A DNA stretch of 64,000 nucleotides from contig NC_045143.1 in NCBI RefSeq assembly GCF_008831285.2, positions 19,307,655-19,371,654 of the forward strand, written 5' to 3'. How positions within the stretch are numbered: position 1 is the first letter of the stretch; each line of letters begins with the position of its first letter. This DNA comes from Nymphaea colorata (lineage: Eukaryota; Streptophyta; Magnoliopsida; Nymphaeales; Nymphaeaceae). The position numbers and the translations under genes were made by a program. This document shows positions 23,643 through 34,205 of this stretch, in pieces. Below the pieces are notes generated by a model. That model worked only from the letters and a program-made list of their open reading frames with translations, did not search any database and was not told the origin of the DNA.

Positions 23643-24255
23643 ATGAATGTTCTATCTTCCATACTCTGCTTCTTCCTGCTACCCATATCGGTCTACCGTC
23701 AGTCTCAGCCTTCCCAAAACGTAACACTCGGCACTTCTCTTTATTCCATCAACAGCCCTTTTGCATAGACTTGTAGCTCGGGTGACTTCTCCTTTGGTTT
23801 CTCCACCATTGCCTGCAGCCTTTATGTGGGCATCTGGTTCGAGAAGATCCCAAGAAAGCTTCTGGTCTGAACAGCAAACAGAGATTATCTAGCCCCCAAC
23901 GGGTCAAGAATAGAGTTCACAAGCAATGGCAGTCTCAGACTAAAAGATCCCAACAACGTGGAGATTTTGGAAATTGCAAGAAGTGCCGATGGAGGAGTCT
24001 TGTCGGTAGCGATGCTTGACACCAGCAACTTCGTGCTTCAGAACTCCGATGGTTTTGGCTGACTTTTGACAAGCCCACAGACACCATCTTGCATGGACAG
24101 GTTCTGAAAGCAGAACAGCAGCTGCTCTCTGCGTTCTCGCCTACCAATCTGTCTGCAGGAAGGTTTTTCCTCAAGATGCAATCCGACGGAAACCTAGTGA
24201 TATCAATCGGCTGAGGATGCCAATGGAGGATAAGACTGTTGTATATTATAGATAG
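23643..24255 (+). pseudogene. G-type lectin receptor-like kinase, truncated pseudogene
   Basis: It starts at an intact ATG with a signal peptide (MNVLSSILCFFLLPISVY) and follows the 796-aa paralogue at 27790 closely through the lectin domain: SSGDFSFGFST, IWFEKIPRK, FTSNG, AMLDT. In-frame stops replace tryptophans near 23768 and 23869, a small deletion shifts the frame near 24056, and homology ends near 24255, before the EGF, membrane and kinase parts. The upstream 330 bp (23310-23642) also matches the paralogue's promoter, so the duplication included regulatory DNA. No kinase remnant was found between here and 27790. Confidence 0.9.
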
Positions 24256-25838
24256 ACAACTTTGGCTATGGTCAATCCCTGAGGCCCACATATACAATAT
24301 TCATTTAGACATGAACAATATAGACTGAACCAAAGAGACATCAATACACCAAGTATTCTGTCTAAACAGTAAATGGCCATCACAATATATTGTGCACAGT
24401 CAAACATATAACTATGTGCGCTAAACAACAATGTAGCTTTTTAATGGAATTTTTAGGCCACCACAAGATCGTTATGGAACTTACAGACATCACATATAAC
24501 AACTGAGTCATCAGGAATAATAGAACATGGGATAACTCTGTCATGACTCCCAATTAGGTTGAGCTCAGCTATAGCTGCTGTAGCAGCAGATCCCGTACTC
24601 TACATGGGAATTGGCTTCTTTCTAGTAGCCCAAGTGATGAAACACTTCTTAATTTGGTATGACTTCTGTGCTTCCCACATAACCCCTTTTATGTCCAGGC
24701 CATGCTTGGGCTCTCAACATCGGATCAATAATCATAAACAATAAAACATAGCAATGCATCATTGGTAACACATACTCAACTTATATTCATATCACACTAC
24801 TATTCTCGTGCCTGGAATCATAACCACATAGCAACAGGCTAAGCATGTTTATCTACGTGTATGCAACCTATTAGGTCTTTTGTAGAGGTCCAATTCACTT
24901 ATGTATTATCAGTCATAACAGCTACAACTCTAATCTACACTTATCATATATCCAGAGTACATCCACATATCATATCATAACATGTATTTCTAAATAGTAT
25001 GCAACAAGAGTCATAACAAGTCATGCAATCGATATGATCCCAATTCTTGCCTTCTTTAGGGAGGATTAAATGACTTGTCTTGGTGGTACACTTCAATGGT
25101 TAAATGATTGGTGCATCTGGGTTCTCCTAAGGGTTGCACGTTTGACTATTCCTACAACTTCATAGGTAAGGGTAAAAAAATTAATATTCTTGCATGCCCC
25201 TGCACATACAACAAGCTCCAAACGGGACAAGATCGTCAACACATACCTGAATTAAATGATTATTTTGATTGATTTAACCAGCCAAAAACCGTTAGACGGC
25301 TATTCCTGAGGCGTCGGCTTCTTCTCCTCCCTTGGCCAAAGCCTCTCTTTCTCCCTTTGCTCTACCCCTCTTAATTATGGATCACTTCAAATTAAACACA
25401 AATTAATTAGGGTTCTTCTATGCTTAATTGCATTTAAGTATACTTAATATTGTTTAGGATGACTAATCCTCTGACTAACCAATTTACTAATCGACCTATT
25501 AACTTCTTAAATTCTCTGACAGCTATAGATAAGCAGGTCACTAATTCTTAAAAACAGTATTTAAGTCTTTCGAAATTTTCAAAAGAACTCAACCTCCAAA
25601 GGCCGGTTCTTTGCCACACGCAGCCCCATCTCAGGCTAGTTAGTATTGTGGGAAGCTGGTCACAAGCTCTATCTACTCGTACCAATCTCATTTCAAGACC
25701 TCAATCCATAAGGAAGTGGGCCACTACAATTAGCAGCACTATGACAAGCAGCTCAAGAATATAAAGATATTGGAAAAGTACCTGCAGTTTGGGGTCATGC
25801 ATTCCATGTCAAAAGTACCTGCAGTTTGGGGTGTTACA
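24256..25838 (-). mobile_element. Possible eroded gypsy-type LTR
   Basis: The minus strand begins TGTAACACCCCAAACTGC at 25838, a typical gypsy LTR start, and a 21-base block just beside it is repeated (CTGCAGTTTGGGGT at about 25792 and 25819). The rest to 24256 is AT-rich with no gene recognised. The other border and target duplication were not found. Confidence 0.25.
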
Positions 25839-26011
25839 TTCCATATCTTGAACTTATGCAGCAAACACACAGAGCTTCTACTTCCCTAATTCTACATATA
25901 ATATTAAAGGATTCAAATTTTCATACTCATCCTATTATGCAAAGATAATATTACAATTTCTGTTATAACAACACATGAATCAATGCATAAAAAAGGCAAA
26001 AGCAGGGAGAT

Positions 26012-26296
26012 TAAGCCTAGGCAACGGGCCCAGGTACTCGACGGGCACCCGGCCTGATCGAGCTGGGCCCAGGTCCGAAAAAGCCAGCCCAGGTCGGTCC
26101 AATTCAGTCTGATTACTTTTTTTAATTTTTATTATTTTTTATTTAATAATAATATATATTTTATTATTAAAAATGTGTTTTATATTCGAAAATTTTATTT
26201 TATATTAAAAAAATATTTTTTATTTTTAATCGAGCCGAGCTAAGCTTGGGCTCAGCGTAGGGTCGAGTTTCGGGCATCGCCGATGCCCAGGTCCAA
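26012..26296. mobile_element. Possible short hAT-type non-autonomous element
   Basis: GC-rich ends (CCTAGGCAACGGGC at left; inverse complement of CCTGGGCATCGGCG at right) enclose an AT-rich middle. The GGGCATCGGGC-like terminal sequence resembles that of the hAT element at 33350-34197. No exact 8-bp target duplication is visible. Confidence 0.4.
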
Positions 26297-26480
26297 GGAG
26301 AGGAGATCCCTTAACAATCGGGAGGAGATAGGGAAGGACAACACATGTTGTTCCATGTGTCGGAAACAGTATGGCGTTAATGGGCATTTTTGTTGTAGTG
26401 ATATGGTCATCCCTGTTTTTGAAGAATGTTTTAGTGAAGTAATTGCAGTTATGGTATATTTGAATATATCAAAACATGTA

Positions 26481-26812
26481 GGTGAGGCATCACATTGGCA
26501 AGAACTCTGATGTTAATAGTTGACACAAAAAATAACAAGGATATGATCTGTTACTTGCAAAATGGTTTTGGGGCTAATTTAATTTACAATGTTCGGTGTG
26601 AGCAATGAAACCAGACTTAGTCGTAGAGTTAAGACAGGATCAAATAATCGTCGGTGAGGCATCATATTGACAAAGACTCTAGGGTCAACAGTTAACCAAA
26701 AAAATGATCTGTTACTTGCAAAATGGTTTTGAGGCTATCTTAATTTGTAATGTTCACCGTCAGCAACGAAACTAGTTGCTTGACTTAGTAGAGGCGCAGA
26801 TCACCTAATATT
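26481..26812 (+). repeat. Imperfect tandem duplication, about 165 bp unit
   Basis: Units start GGTGAGGCATCA at 26481 and 26653 and share ATGATCTGTTACTTGCAAAA followed by TGGTTTT and a GTTCxxxGT block. It lies about 1 kb upstream of the lectin receptor kinase. Confidence 0.8.
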
Positions 26813-27496
26813 CTTGGCATCGATTAAGTTTCCTCGAAGCTACACAAAGGGGCGTGAAGAACTCGTACAATTCACTTTCGAAAATAAAAAAAACTAAGAG
26901 AAATCTTGAACGTGGCCTAAGAGAGGGAGAGAGAGCATGCAAGGTCTGGTTTGATGCTTCAAATATTTGCTTTCATGTTCCAAGCTGCAACCCCATTGTA
27001 CAGCACAAATAATTGATAACCAATAATTTAAGACGGACTGGCAGCAACACCATTGGCCCATTATTTCTTGTTCACGTCTTCAACCCACCGAAACCAATGA
27101 ATTGTTACTCTGATATATGATGAGCTAATGACTTGAGGAGTCTTGTCGATAATGGTGCTCGCTTTCATCTTTTCCTTCCCAAGCTTTCCACTCCAGTTTG
27201 CAATTTTTTCCTTGTTTAAGGCTTTCATGCTGTCAATTTTGACCAAAGTACAGGTACTTAGGAAAGACATGGCTTGGGGGGAAAAAGTATAAAAATCTTG
27301 CTCTTTTCATTGGAAGTATATGTGAAAAAAATCTAGGTGTCAAATTAGGAAACATATCTTTTCGGTGTATGGTGTTTAATTAGATTTTTTAAGGACTTAA
27401 TAATCAACAATTCAAATGTTTCATTAACTACAACATTCTAATTACATGTTAAATAAACATTTTTACATCAATTCTCAACTTTCCTTATGCAAAAAA

Positions 27497-27504
27497 TATA
27501 AAAG
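27497..27504 (+). promoter_or_regulatory. Candidate TATA box of the lectin receptor kinase
   Basis: TATAAAAG about 290 bp before the start codon, in a region conserved with the pseudogene's upstream sequence. The distance is long, so it would imply a long leader; that leader is GA-rich just before the ATG (27755-27787). Confidence 0.3.
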
Positions 27505-27789
27505 AACAAATTGATGTAGTTTGCCTCATGAGGAAGGTACGGGTGCGGGTATTTTATTTCAACCAACAACCAATTGACCTCCTGAATTGGGGAACCATTC
27601 AGTGCATTAGGACTTGGTTTGAAGCTGAAGAATGGACGTGTAAGGATTCAATTCAAACGTCAAACATCGCGATAGCTTGGTCTTCTTTGCACCATCACCT
27701 GTAAAATTTTTCCACGTGCTCGTCTTCTTCAAACTCTTGCAATAAAGCAACTTGCGAGAGAAACAGAGAGAGAGAGGGAAAGAGGAACA

Positions 27790-30180
27790 ATGACGGTTCT
27801 AACTTGCATACTCTGCTTCTTCTTCCTGCTACCCATATCGGTCTACTGTCAGTCCCAACCTTCCAGGAACATAGCACTTGGCTCTGCTCTTTCTTCTCTC
27901 AACAGCCCTTCTGCCTGGATTTCTAGCTCGGGCGACTTCTCTTTTGGTTTCTCCACCGTTGCTGGCAACCTCTATGTGGCCATCTGGTTCGAGAAGATCC
28001 CGAGAAAGCCTCTGGTCTGGACAGCAAACAGAGATAGTCCAGCCCCCAATGGCTCAAGTATAGAGTTCACAAGCAATGGCAGGCTGATACTAAAGGATCC
28101 CAACAGCGTGGAGATTCTGGAAATCGCAAGGAGTGCCGATGGAGGAGTCCAGTCGGCGGCCATGCTTGACACAGGGAACTTCGTGCTTCAGAATTCCGAT
28201 GGTTCTGAGTTCAAATGGCAGAGTTTCGATAAGCCCACAGACACCATCTTGCCTGGACAGGTTCTGAAAGCAGAGCAGCAGTTGCTTTCTGCGTTCTCGC
28301 CTACCAATCTGTCTACGGGAAGGTTTTTCCTCAAGATGCAGTCCGATGGAAACCTGGTGATCAATCGGCGTAGGAAGCCAATAGAGGATGATACCGTTGC
28401 CTATTCATCACGCACAGCTGCGGGGACTGGTGGTGGGAAATTGGTATTCAATGACACAGGCAGAATCTACATAATGCAGCCCAATAACAGTATGTACAAT
28501 CTCACACCTGATTCTGCAATTCCGTCGCCGGCGGATGCCTTCTACCATAGAGCGACTCTAGACTATGATGGAGTTTTCCGGCAATATATTTTTCCAAAGA
28601 GCAGCAGCAGCACTTGGTCGCAGTCCTGGAGCAGGGTATGGAGCACAACCGACGATCCATGCAACGTTCCCAGCCTTTGTGGAGTCAACGGGTACTGTGC
28701 TTCCAGAGGTGATCAAAAATTCGATTGTCTGTGCCCCACCAACTACTCTTACATCGATTCCAACTACCAATTCATGGGTTGCAAGCAGGATTTCCCGGCG
28801 CCGGATTGCCGGAGGTCGTCGGACGATTATCGATTGGCGACATTGGAAGGGGTAAACTGGCCTACTGGAGATTATGAAATGATTGAATCTGTAGATGAAG
28901 GACAATGCAGACAAGCATGCCTTTCGGATTGTCTATGTGCTGTTGCCATCTACGGGGCGCAGCTTTGCTGGAAGAAGAAAATGCCCTTGCTCAGAGGAAA
29001 GTTGTCCCCAAGTGACGGCTCCAAAGCCCTGATCAAAGTGCCCAAAGATAACGTTTCATTCCTTTTCCCTCCTATAGTAGATGGCATAGACAGGAGGGAC
29101 GAAGGCAGAGAAAAGCCATTACCTTTATCTATCGTTGGATGGGTATTTGTGGCCGCTTCAGTAATTCTCAATCTTCTGCTTGCTGCTGGTTTTGCCATTT
29201 TTTGGCTGCATCAGCGAAGACCACAAAAGTTGGAATCGAATTCTGGGGCGCCGGAAATGAACTTAAGGAGCTTTAGTTATAAGGAATTGCAGGACGCTAC
29301 TGGTTTTTTCAAGGAGAAGCTTGGGAGCGGATCCTTCGGGAGTGTTTACAAGGGGACTCTAAACTCTGCGGTAGGGAAATTAATTGCTGTAAAGCGGCTG
29401 GATAAGCTGATGGAAGATGGGGACAAAGAATTCAGAACAGAAGTGAGTGTGATAGGAAGAACCCATCACAAGCACCTTGTCCAGCTACTTGGCTTCTGTG
29501 ATGAAGGCCTAAACAGATTAGTGGTCTATGAATACATGGAGCAAGGATCTCTATCGAGCACCCTGTATGAAAGCACCAAATTGAATTGGAAGCAGAGAAT
29601 CCTGATTGCATCCGGCATTGCCAGAGGCCTTTTGTATCTCCACGAGGAATGCGCCACCCAAATCATACACTGCGACATTAAGCCTGGAAACGTCCTTCTT
29701 GATGGCAACTTCATGCCGAAGATCTCGGATTTCGGATTAGCTAAGTTATTGAGACATGATCAAACAAAGACTCTTACTGACAACATAAGAGGAACGAGAG
29801 GCTATGTGGCCCCTGAATGGTTCAGGAAGATGGCCATCACAGTAAAAGCCGATGTTTACAGCTATGGAGTGATGCTGCTGGAGATCATATGCTGCAGGAA
29901 AAGTGTAGAACTGAACAAAAGGGAGGAAGAATCGGCCATCCTGGTAGATTGGGCCTACGACTGCTTCGTCGAACGACAATTGTACAAGTTGGTGGAGCAT
30001 GATCAAGATGCAAGCAATGATATGGAAAATGTGCAGAAGATGGTGATGGTGGCGCTCTGGTGCATTCAAGAAGAGCCATCTCTTAGACCCACAATGAAGA
30101 AGGTGACGCAGATGCTGGAAGGTGTGGTTAAGGTCCCAGTTCCACCCAACCCATCTCCTTTCATAAGTTCAATGGGCTGA
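27790..30180 (+). CDS. G-type lectin S-receptor-like serine/threonine kinase (LECRK/RLK1-like)
   Basis: A 796-aa intron-free receptor kinase of the plasma membrane. Signal peptide at 1-20; bulb-lectin domain about 25-150 (WTANRD at 77-82, MLDTGNFVL at 125-133); EGF-like Cys cluster 291-331; PAN-like region about 340-416 with C373, C377, C381, C383, C393; membrane helix about 446-473; kinase about 508-778. Kinase landmarks: G-x-G-x-x-G at 512-517, K535, HCDIKPGN at 627-634 with catalytic D629, DFG at 647-649, APE at 674-676, all present. Cys precedes the catalytic Asp, so it is a non-RD kinase, common in pattern-recognition receptors. Length and single exon fit the family. The start ATG follows a GA-rich leader and precedes a good signal peptide. 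Ligand unknown; defence role is inferred from relatives. Confidence 0.95.
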   Translation: MTVLTCILCFFFLLPISVYCQSQPSRNIALGSALSSLNSPSAWISSSGDFSFGFSTVAGNLYVAIWFEKIPRKPLVWTANRDSPAPNGSSIEFTSNGRLILKDPNSVEILEIARSADGGVQSAAMLDTGNFVLQNSDGSEFKWQSFDKPTDTILPGQVLKAEQQLLSAFSPTNLSTGRFFLKMQSDGNLVINRRRKPIEDDTVAYSSRTAAGTGGGKLVFNDTGRIYIMQPNNSMYNLTPDSAIPSPADAFYHRATLDYDGVFRQYIFPKSSSSTWSQSWSRVWSTTDDPCNVPSLCGVNGYCASRGDQKFDCLCPTNYSYIDSNYQFMGCKQDFPAPDCRRSSDDYRLATLEGVNWPTGDYEMIESVDEGQCRQACLSDCLCAVAIYGAQLCWKKKMPLLRGKLSPSDGSKALIKVPKDNVSFLFPPIVDGIDRRDEGREKPLPLSIVGWVFVAASVILNLLLAAGFAIFWLHQRRPQKLESNSGAPEMNLRSFSYKELQDATGFFKEKLGSGSFGSVYKGTLNSAVGKLIAVKRLDKLMEDGDKEFRTEVSVIGRTHHKHLVQLLGFCDEGLNRLVVYEYMEQGSLSSTLYESTKLNWKQRILIASGIARGLLYLHEECATQIIHCDIKPGNVLLDGNFMPKISDFGLAKLLRHDQTKTLTDNIRGTRGYVAPEWFRKMAITVKADVYSYGVMLLEIICCRKSVELNKREEESAILVDWAYDCFVERQLYKLVEHDQDASNDMENVQKMVMVALWCIQEEPSLRPTMKKVTQMLEGVVKVPVPPNPSPFISSMG

Positions 30181-30238
30181 AGATGCATATGTTTGTGTTT
30201 TTTCCATTTTCTCACATGAGAAGAAGAAGATTGCAACT

Positions 30239-30251
30239 CTTATATATATAC

Positions 30252-30289
<38 letters not shown>
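30239..30289. repeat. (TA)n microsatellite
   Basis: About 50 bp of alternating TA with one interrupting CG, 60 bp after the lectin kinase stop, probably in its 3' untranslated region. Confidence 0.9.
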
Positions 30290-30290
<1 letters not shown>

Positions 30291-32852
30291 GCACACACTA
30301 CATATCTGATAATGTCACTGTTTTTGGGGGGATGGTGGTGGAATTGTGGTTTCACCCATGGGTGCAAATATATATCATGACTTTACAGAATTGGCATGGC
30401 TCATTTTTTCTTATTCGTTTTTCTCATTGCGCTATCCAGCAAGCCTTGTCCTAGAATGAGCTTGGACTTTGAGAAGCCCACTTAAGTTATGTTCATCGAC
30501 GTGGTGTGAATGGAAATCATCTCTGGACCAGCAGATACCTACGTTCGCGAAATTTTTGCCCTTCTTCGAAGACCCATTCAACTCTTCCTTGTTAAATATA
30601 CAAAAATTTAAGAGAATTTTATTGGACTGTATGGGCAATTTGTGTGTCGCTGCCCCCTGCTTGTGGAACATCAAGCATCCGGGTGGCCGGTGAAACCTGT
30701 TTATTGTAGGTGGGAGGGTTCTGTCAATTTCTGTTAAGAAATTTGATTCCAAATCACCTCTCTTCTCTGCAGTATTAGCTGTCCCAATCGGACCTGCTTG
30801 CATCTTGAGTACAGCTATACCATAGAGGCAGGACACGTTGATGCATTTCATTTACAGCGAGGTGTTCAACCCAAATGGTTCAACTTGATAGGCAACTGAC
30901 TTTTTCTTTTTTTTTTGAGTAAAATCTTGGCAGGTAACAAGCCAATAGCTTTCTAGACTGAAACCCGCTCCGCAACATATATATATCAGTTAGTTATTTG
31001 TGCAAGACCATGCTTCTTGGATTATGTAGATCTAAACAAACTGCGAGCTCATGTAGTTACATTTAATTTGCACAATAAATCATCGTAATTCTACATATGA
31101 AACAAAGTCATATTAAATGGGTTTCAATCCATTGCATCGCTAAAACCATCTTCAATGATAATGATATCGCATGAAAAGAAAGGTAGCACAATCTTTGTAC
31201 CCTTTAAATCTAGCATTCAGTAATAACTTCCAAATGAAATCACACAACAATTGTGATAAGTAGCGACGGCTAAAACCGTCCTTATTACTGTGGTTTCTGT
31301 TACTATTCTATATTTATATAACAAAAGTTACATTGTACATTAATAAATCACTAATTATCATCAACTGTTGGCAATAATTATGTATATGTATGAGCAAGCC
31401 TCTCTGCTACGTCTCTATGCGCAATAGCCACCACTTGACAAGATCTTTTGTTTCCAAGCTCCATGAAACGTCTGAATTTCAACAATTGGCCACATCCTGG
31501 TGGTTGGGCGTCATTTTGTTCAATCTCATCGTCAAAACGTAACAGGCAAGTAAGACTAACAAAAGTCAATGATGAAGAAGTCGACTGTGACTCATAAATT
31601 GCCTCATATTCAAGTGAATGAAACCAAAGTCAAGAAGACTGCAATCACATAAATTGTTGACTCATAAATTTCAACAATTGGTGTGGGAACAGTTATAAAG
31701 GGGTTAATTTTTATCCTAAAGGATCTGCAAAAAGTACACCCAAAAGACTTATCACAGCATGTGGACATGTCAGACGTTGATTCAAGGAGAAAAGGTCCCC
31801 CAAACCTTTTATCGAAAAAAATTTATATGCAGAGGCAGAGCAGTAAAAGCTATACAAAAATTGAGGGACAGCCCTCAAGAGACTGCCACTTCTTAAAAGT
31901 CTGTGACCTGGGGGCGATCAACAGCAGCTGAAAAACATCTGTGGCAGGTAGCTTGTTACTGAAATAAAACTGAAGCCCAGGACAGTCACTTAAACGAGAG
32001 GAAAACTGAGGAGAGCCTACATTAGTCATACTCATCAGCTCCTTTTTCAAAACATGGCTGCTGAACTGTATCAGAACTCAACAGTTATGGGGCAACAAAA
32101 CACCTTTGATCTTCAAAGCAAAAAGACATCCATGCAGTATCCATCTTGTACTCCTCTCTTGGCAGCAATCAAGATCATCTAAGAAGCCTTGGAGATAAGC
32201 TCCTTCCACCACAATTGCATTATTAATCGATATCTGCAACGTAGTCTCAATAAGACTGTATAAAGGCCCAGGGAGTTTGCAAATGAGAGGCTCATCCACT
32301 TCTTATAGAATTATCTCTCGCAACTCGGTTCCTTGATATAAAGTGCAGTCAACAGCTCCTCTTTATGATTTGATTCCCTCTGTATGTGAAAAATCCCATT
32401 CAATTCCTTAGTAGATTGGAAAGAACTCAGCTCTGTGAAGATTTTTCTGTAAGTATATGTAAGTTTTCTAATGGCCTCTTGCTTCCAAGATGACAGAAGT
32501 TTGTTTAATCTTTGTATCTTCTTGGCAGTATAAACATTTGGGTGCTCTTAATACTTTGATTTTAAGCCTATTCCTTAACCCCCTCCATATTTGAAGAAAT
32601 TTATTTTGAATTTTTGTTTCTTCGTGTTATCTGACTTGATGATTAATGCAATGTAATCAAAGATATCTCTTGGGAAGAACTTTACGACCATGTAGATGGT
32701 GTCCTCATCTAATTAATATACATAAGACAAGGTTTTGTTATTTTTGCTAGCCCTAAATTTGGTTCCTAACCTTCTTTTATTTTTCCAAAAGGTTTAGCTC
32801 CCTTCAACTCCTTTCCTAATAGATTACGCCTCCTAAGCTCTCATTGCACCCT
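30290..32852. other. Intergenic, no gene recognised
   Basis: Only short frames (longest 30432-30851 minus, 139 aa) with no recognised motif. The first part is the 3' flank of the lectin kinase. Confidence 0.4.
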
Positions 32853-33012
32853 TAAAGGTCATTTGGCAATTGAATATTAATACATTGTTTCATTATCTAC
32901 GACAATATTAGGGCAGATTCAAGAAACATTATTCTGTGAATCTATCCAATCATTGAAGAAGATATACATATGAAATAGTATGCTGTTGTTTCCAATGCCA
33001 AACGACCCTTTA
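32853..33012. mobile_element. MITE, about 160 bp, same family as 21973-22121
   Basis: It begins TAAAGGTCATTTGGCAAT and ends with the inverse complement ATGCCAAACGACCCTTTA. The inner AATACATTGTTTCATTA block matches the copy at 21973. No coding capacity. Confidence 0.65.
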
Positions 33013-33349
33013 GATTCTAGTAGTGGTCATAATTTTCTTTATGAGTTTCTAATTGAATTTCCATCTCTCAAAACTAACCAATGTTCTCATTTCCAAACAA
33101 CCCTTCAGACTCCAGTAGTGTTCATTTTTTTTTTTGAATTTCTAATTGAGTTTTCATTTCCCAAAACTATCCAATGGGTGTCTGTCAGTTGTTTGTGTAA
33201 GATGTCTTAGGAAAGCTAGATTGTTGGCTATATAGTAGCACTAGTGAGCACAGGTCCCATTAACCATGACGATGTCATCTCTTAGAACCACTACAATAAT
33301 TTTATCAGTAATTCAGATGAGTTTGACTTTAACTTTGTCATCTCTCCAT

Positions 33350-34197
33350 TAAGCATGGGCATCGGGCCGGGCCACCGCCGGGTACCCGGTACCTGGCCCG
33401 ACTCGAGCCCGGGCCCGGGCCTTGAAAAATCCTTAATGGGCCCGATTTTATCGGGCCCGGCCCGATACTTAACGGGTCGGGCCCGGGCTTGATCCAACGT
33501 TCGTCAACGGCCCGACAAGCCCGTAACTTAAAAAAAAAAAACTTTTTTTTTTGCCCCTTTACTTATGTTAGGGTTTCCTTCCTTCCCTCTTTCTCTCACT
33601 CACCTGGTATTGGGCCACCATATGTTTTCTATTCTTAAGCTCTCATGGGGGACGACTGATGACTAGTGCTTCATCTGACTTTCTCCTCTATCTCCCAACA
33701 TTTTAGCAACAAGAAAAGGGAAAAAGAAACAAGAAAAGAAAAACAACACAGAGTTTGGGAGAGAGAGAGAGGTCTGTCTCTCTTCCTTCTTTTTGATTTC
33801 TGTCAAACTACAGCAGAATGGCAGTGAGTCTCACTCCTTTTGTTGCCTCGCATAATTGCATTCCAAAGATTGAAGAGGGAACATATGATCAACGAGAATG
33901 GAGTATTCCCTTCCAAAAGACGATGAAAAATAGGGGAGGAAAGAACAACCGAAAAAAAAGGGGGAAAACTTGAAAAGTGGAGCGAGACCCTGCAGCCTGC
34001 AGGAGGCCAAGCCCGAGTGGATGATTGGGCCTGGCCGCGCCGGGCCTCGGGCACAATCTCAAGCCCGAGGCCCGATACTTCATCGGCCCGGACCGATTAT
34101 AAAAGGGCCGGGTCTCGGGCTGGCCCGATAACGTTAACGGGCTTAACTTTTGTCAATTTTTTCGGGCCGGGCCGGGCCGGCCCGATGCCCAGCCTTA
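33350..34197. mobile_element. Non-autonomous hAT transposon, 848 bp, with 8-bp target duplication
   Basis: It starts TAAGCATGGGCATCGGGC and ends GCCCGATGCCCAGCCTTA, imperfect terminal inverted repeats with GC-rich GGGCCGGGCC subterminal arrays at both ends. The 8-bp sequence CTCTCCAT lies at 33342-33349 directly before it and again at 34198-34205 directly after it. An 8-bp duplication is the hallmark of hAT transposition. No transposase is encoded; the centre is AT/GA-rich filler. Confidence 0.9.
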
Positions 34198-34205
34198 CTC
34201 TCCAT

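Noticed and set aside
24559-24744. 61-aa frame with hydrophobic start resembling a small membrane protein
   Set aside because: Short, no conserved motif, within AT-rich probable repeat DNA.
27878-30079. Open frames on both strands inside the lectin kinase
   Set aside because: Shadows of the 796-aa gene; no family similarity.
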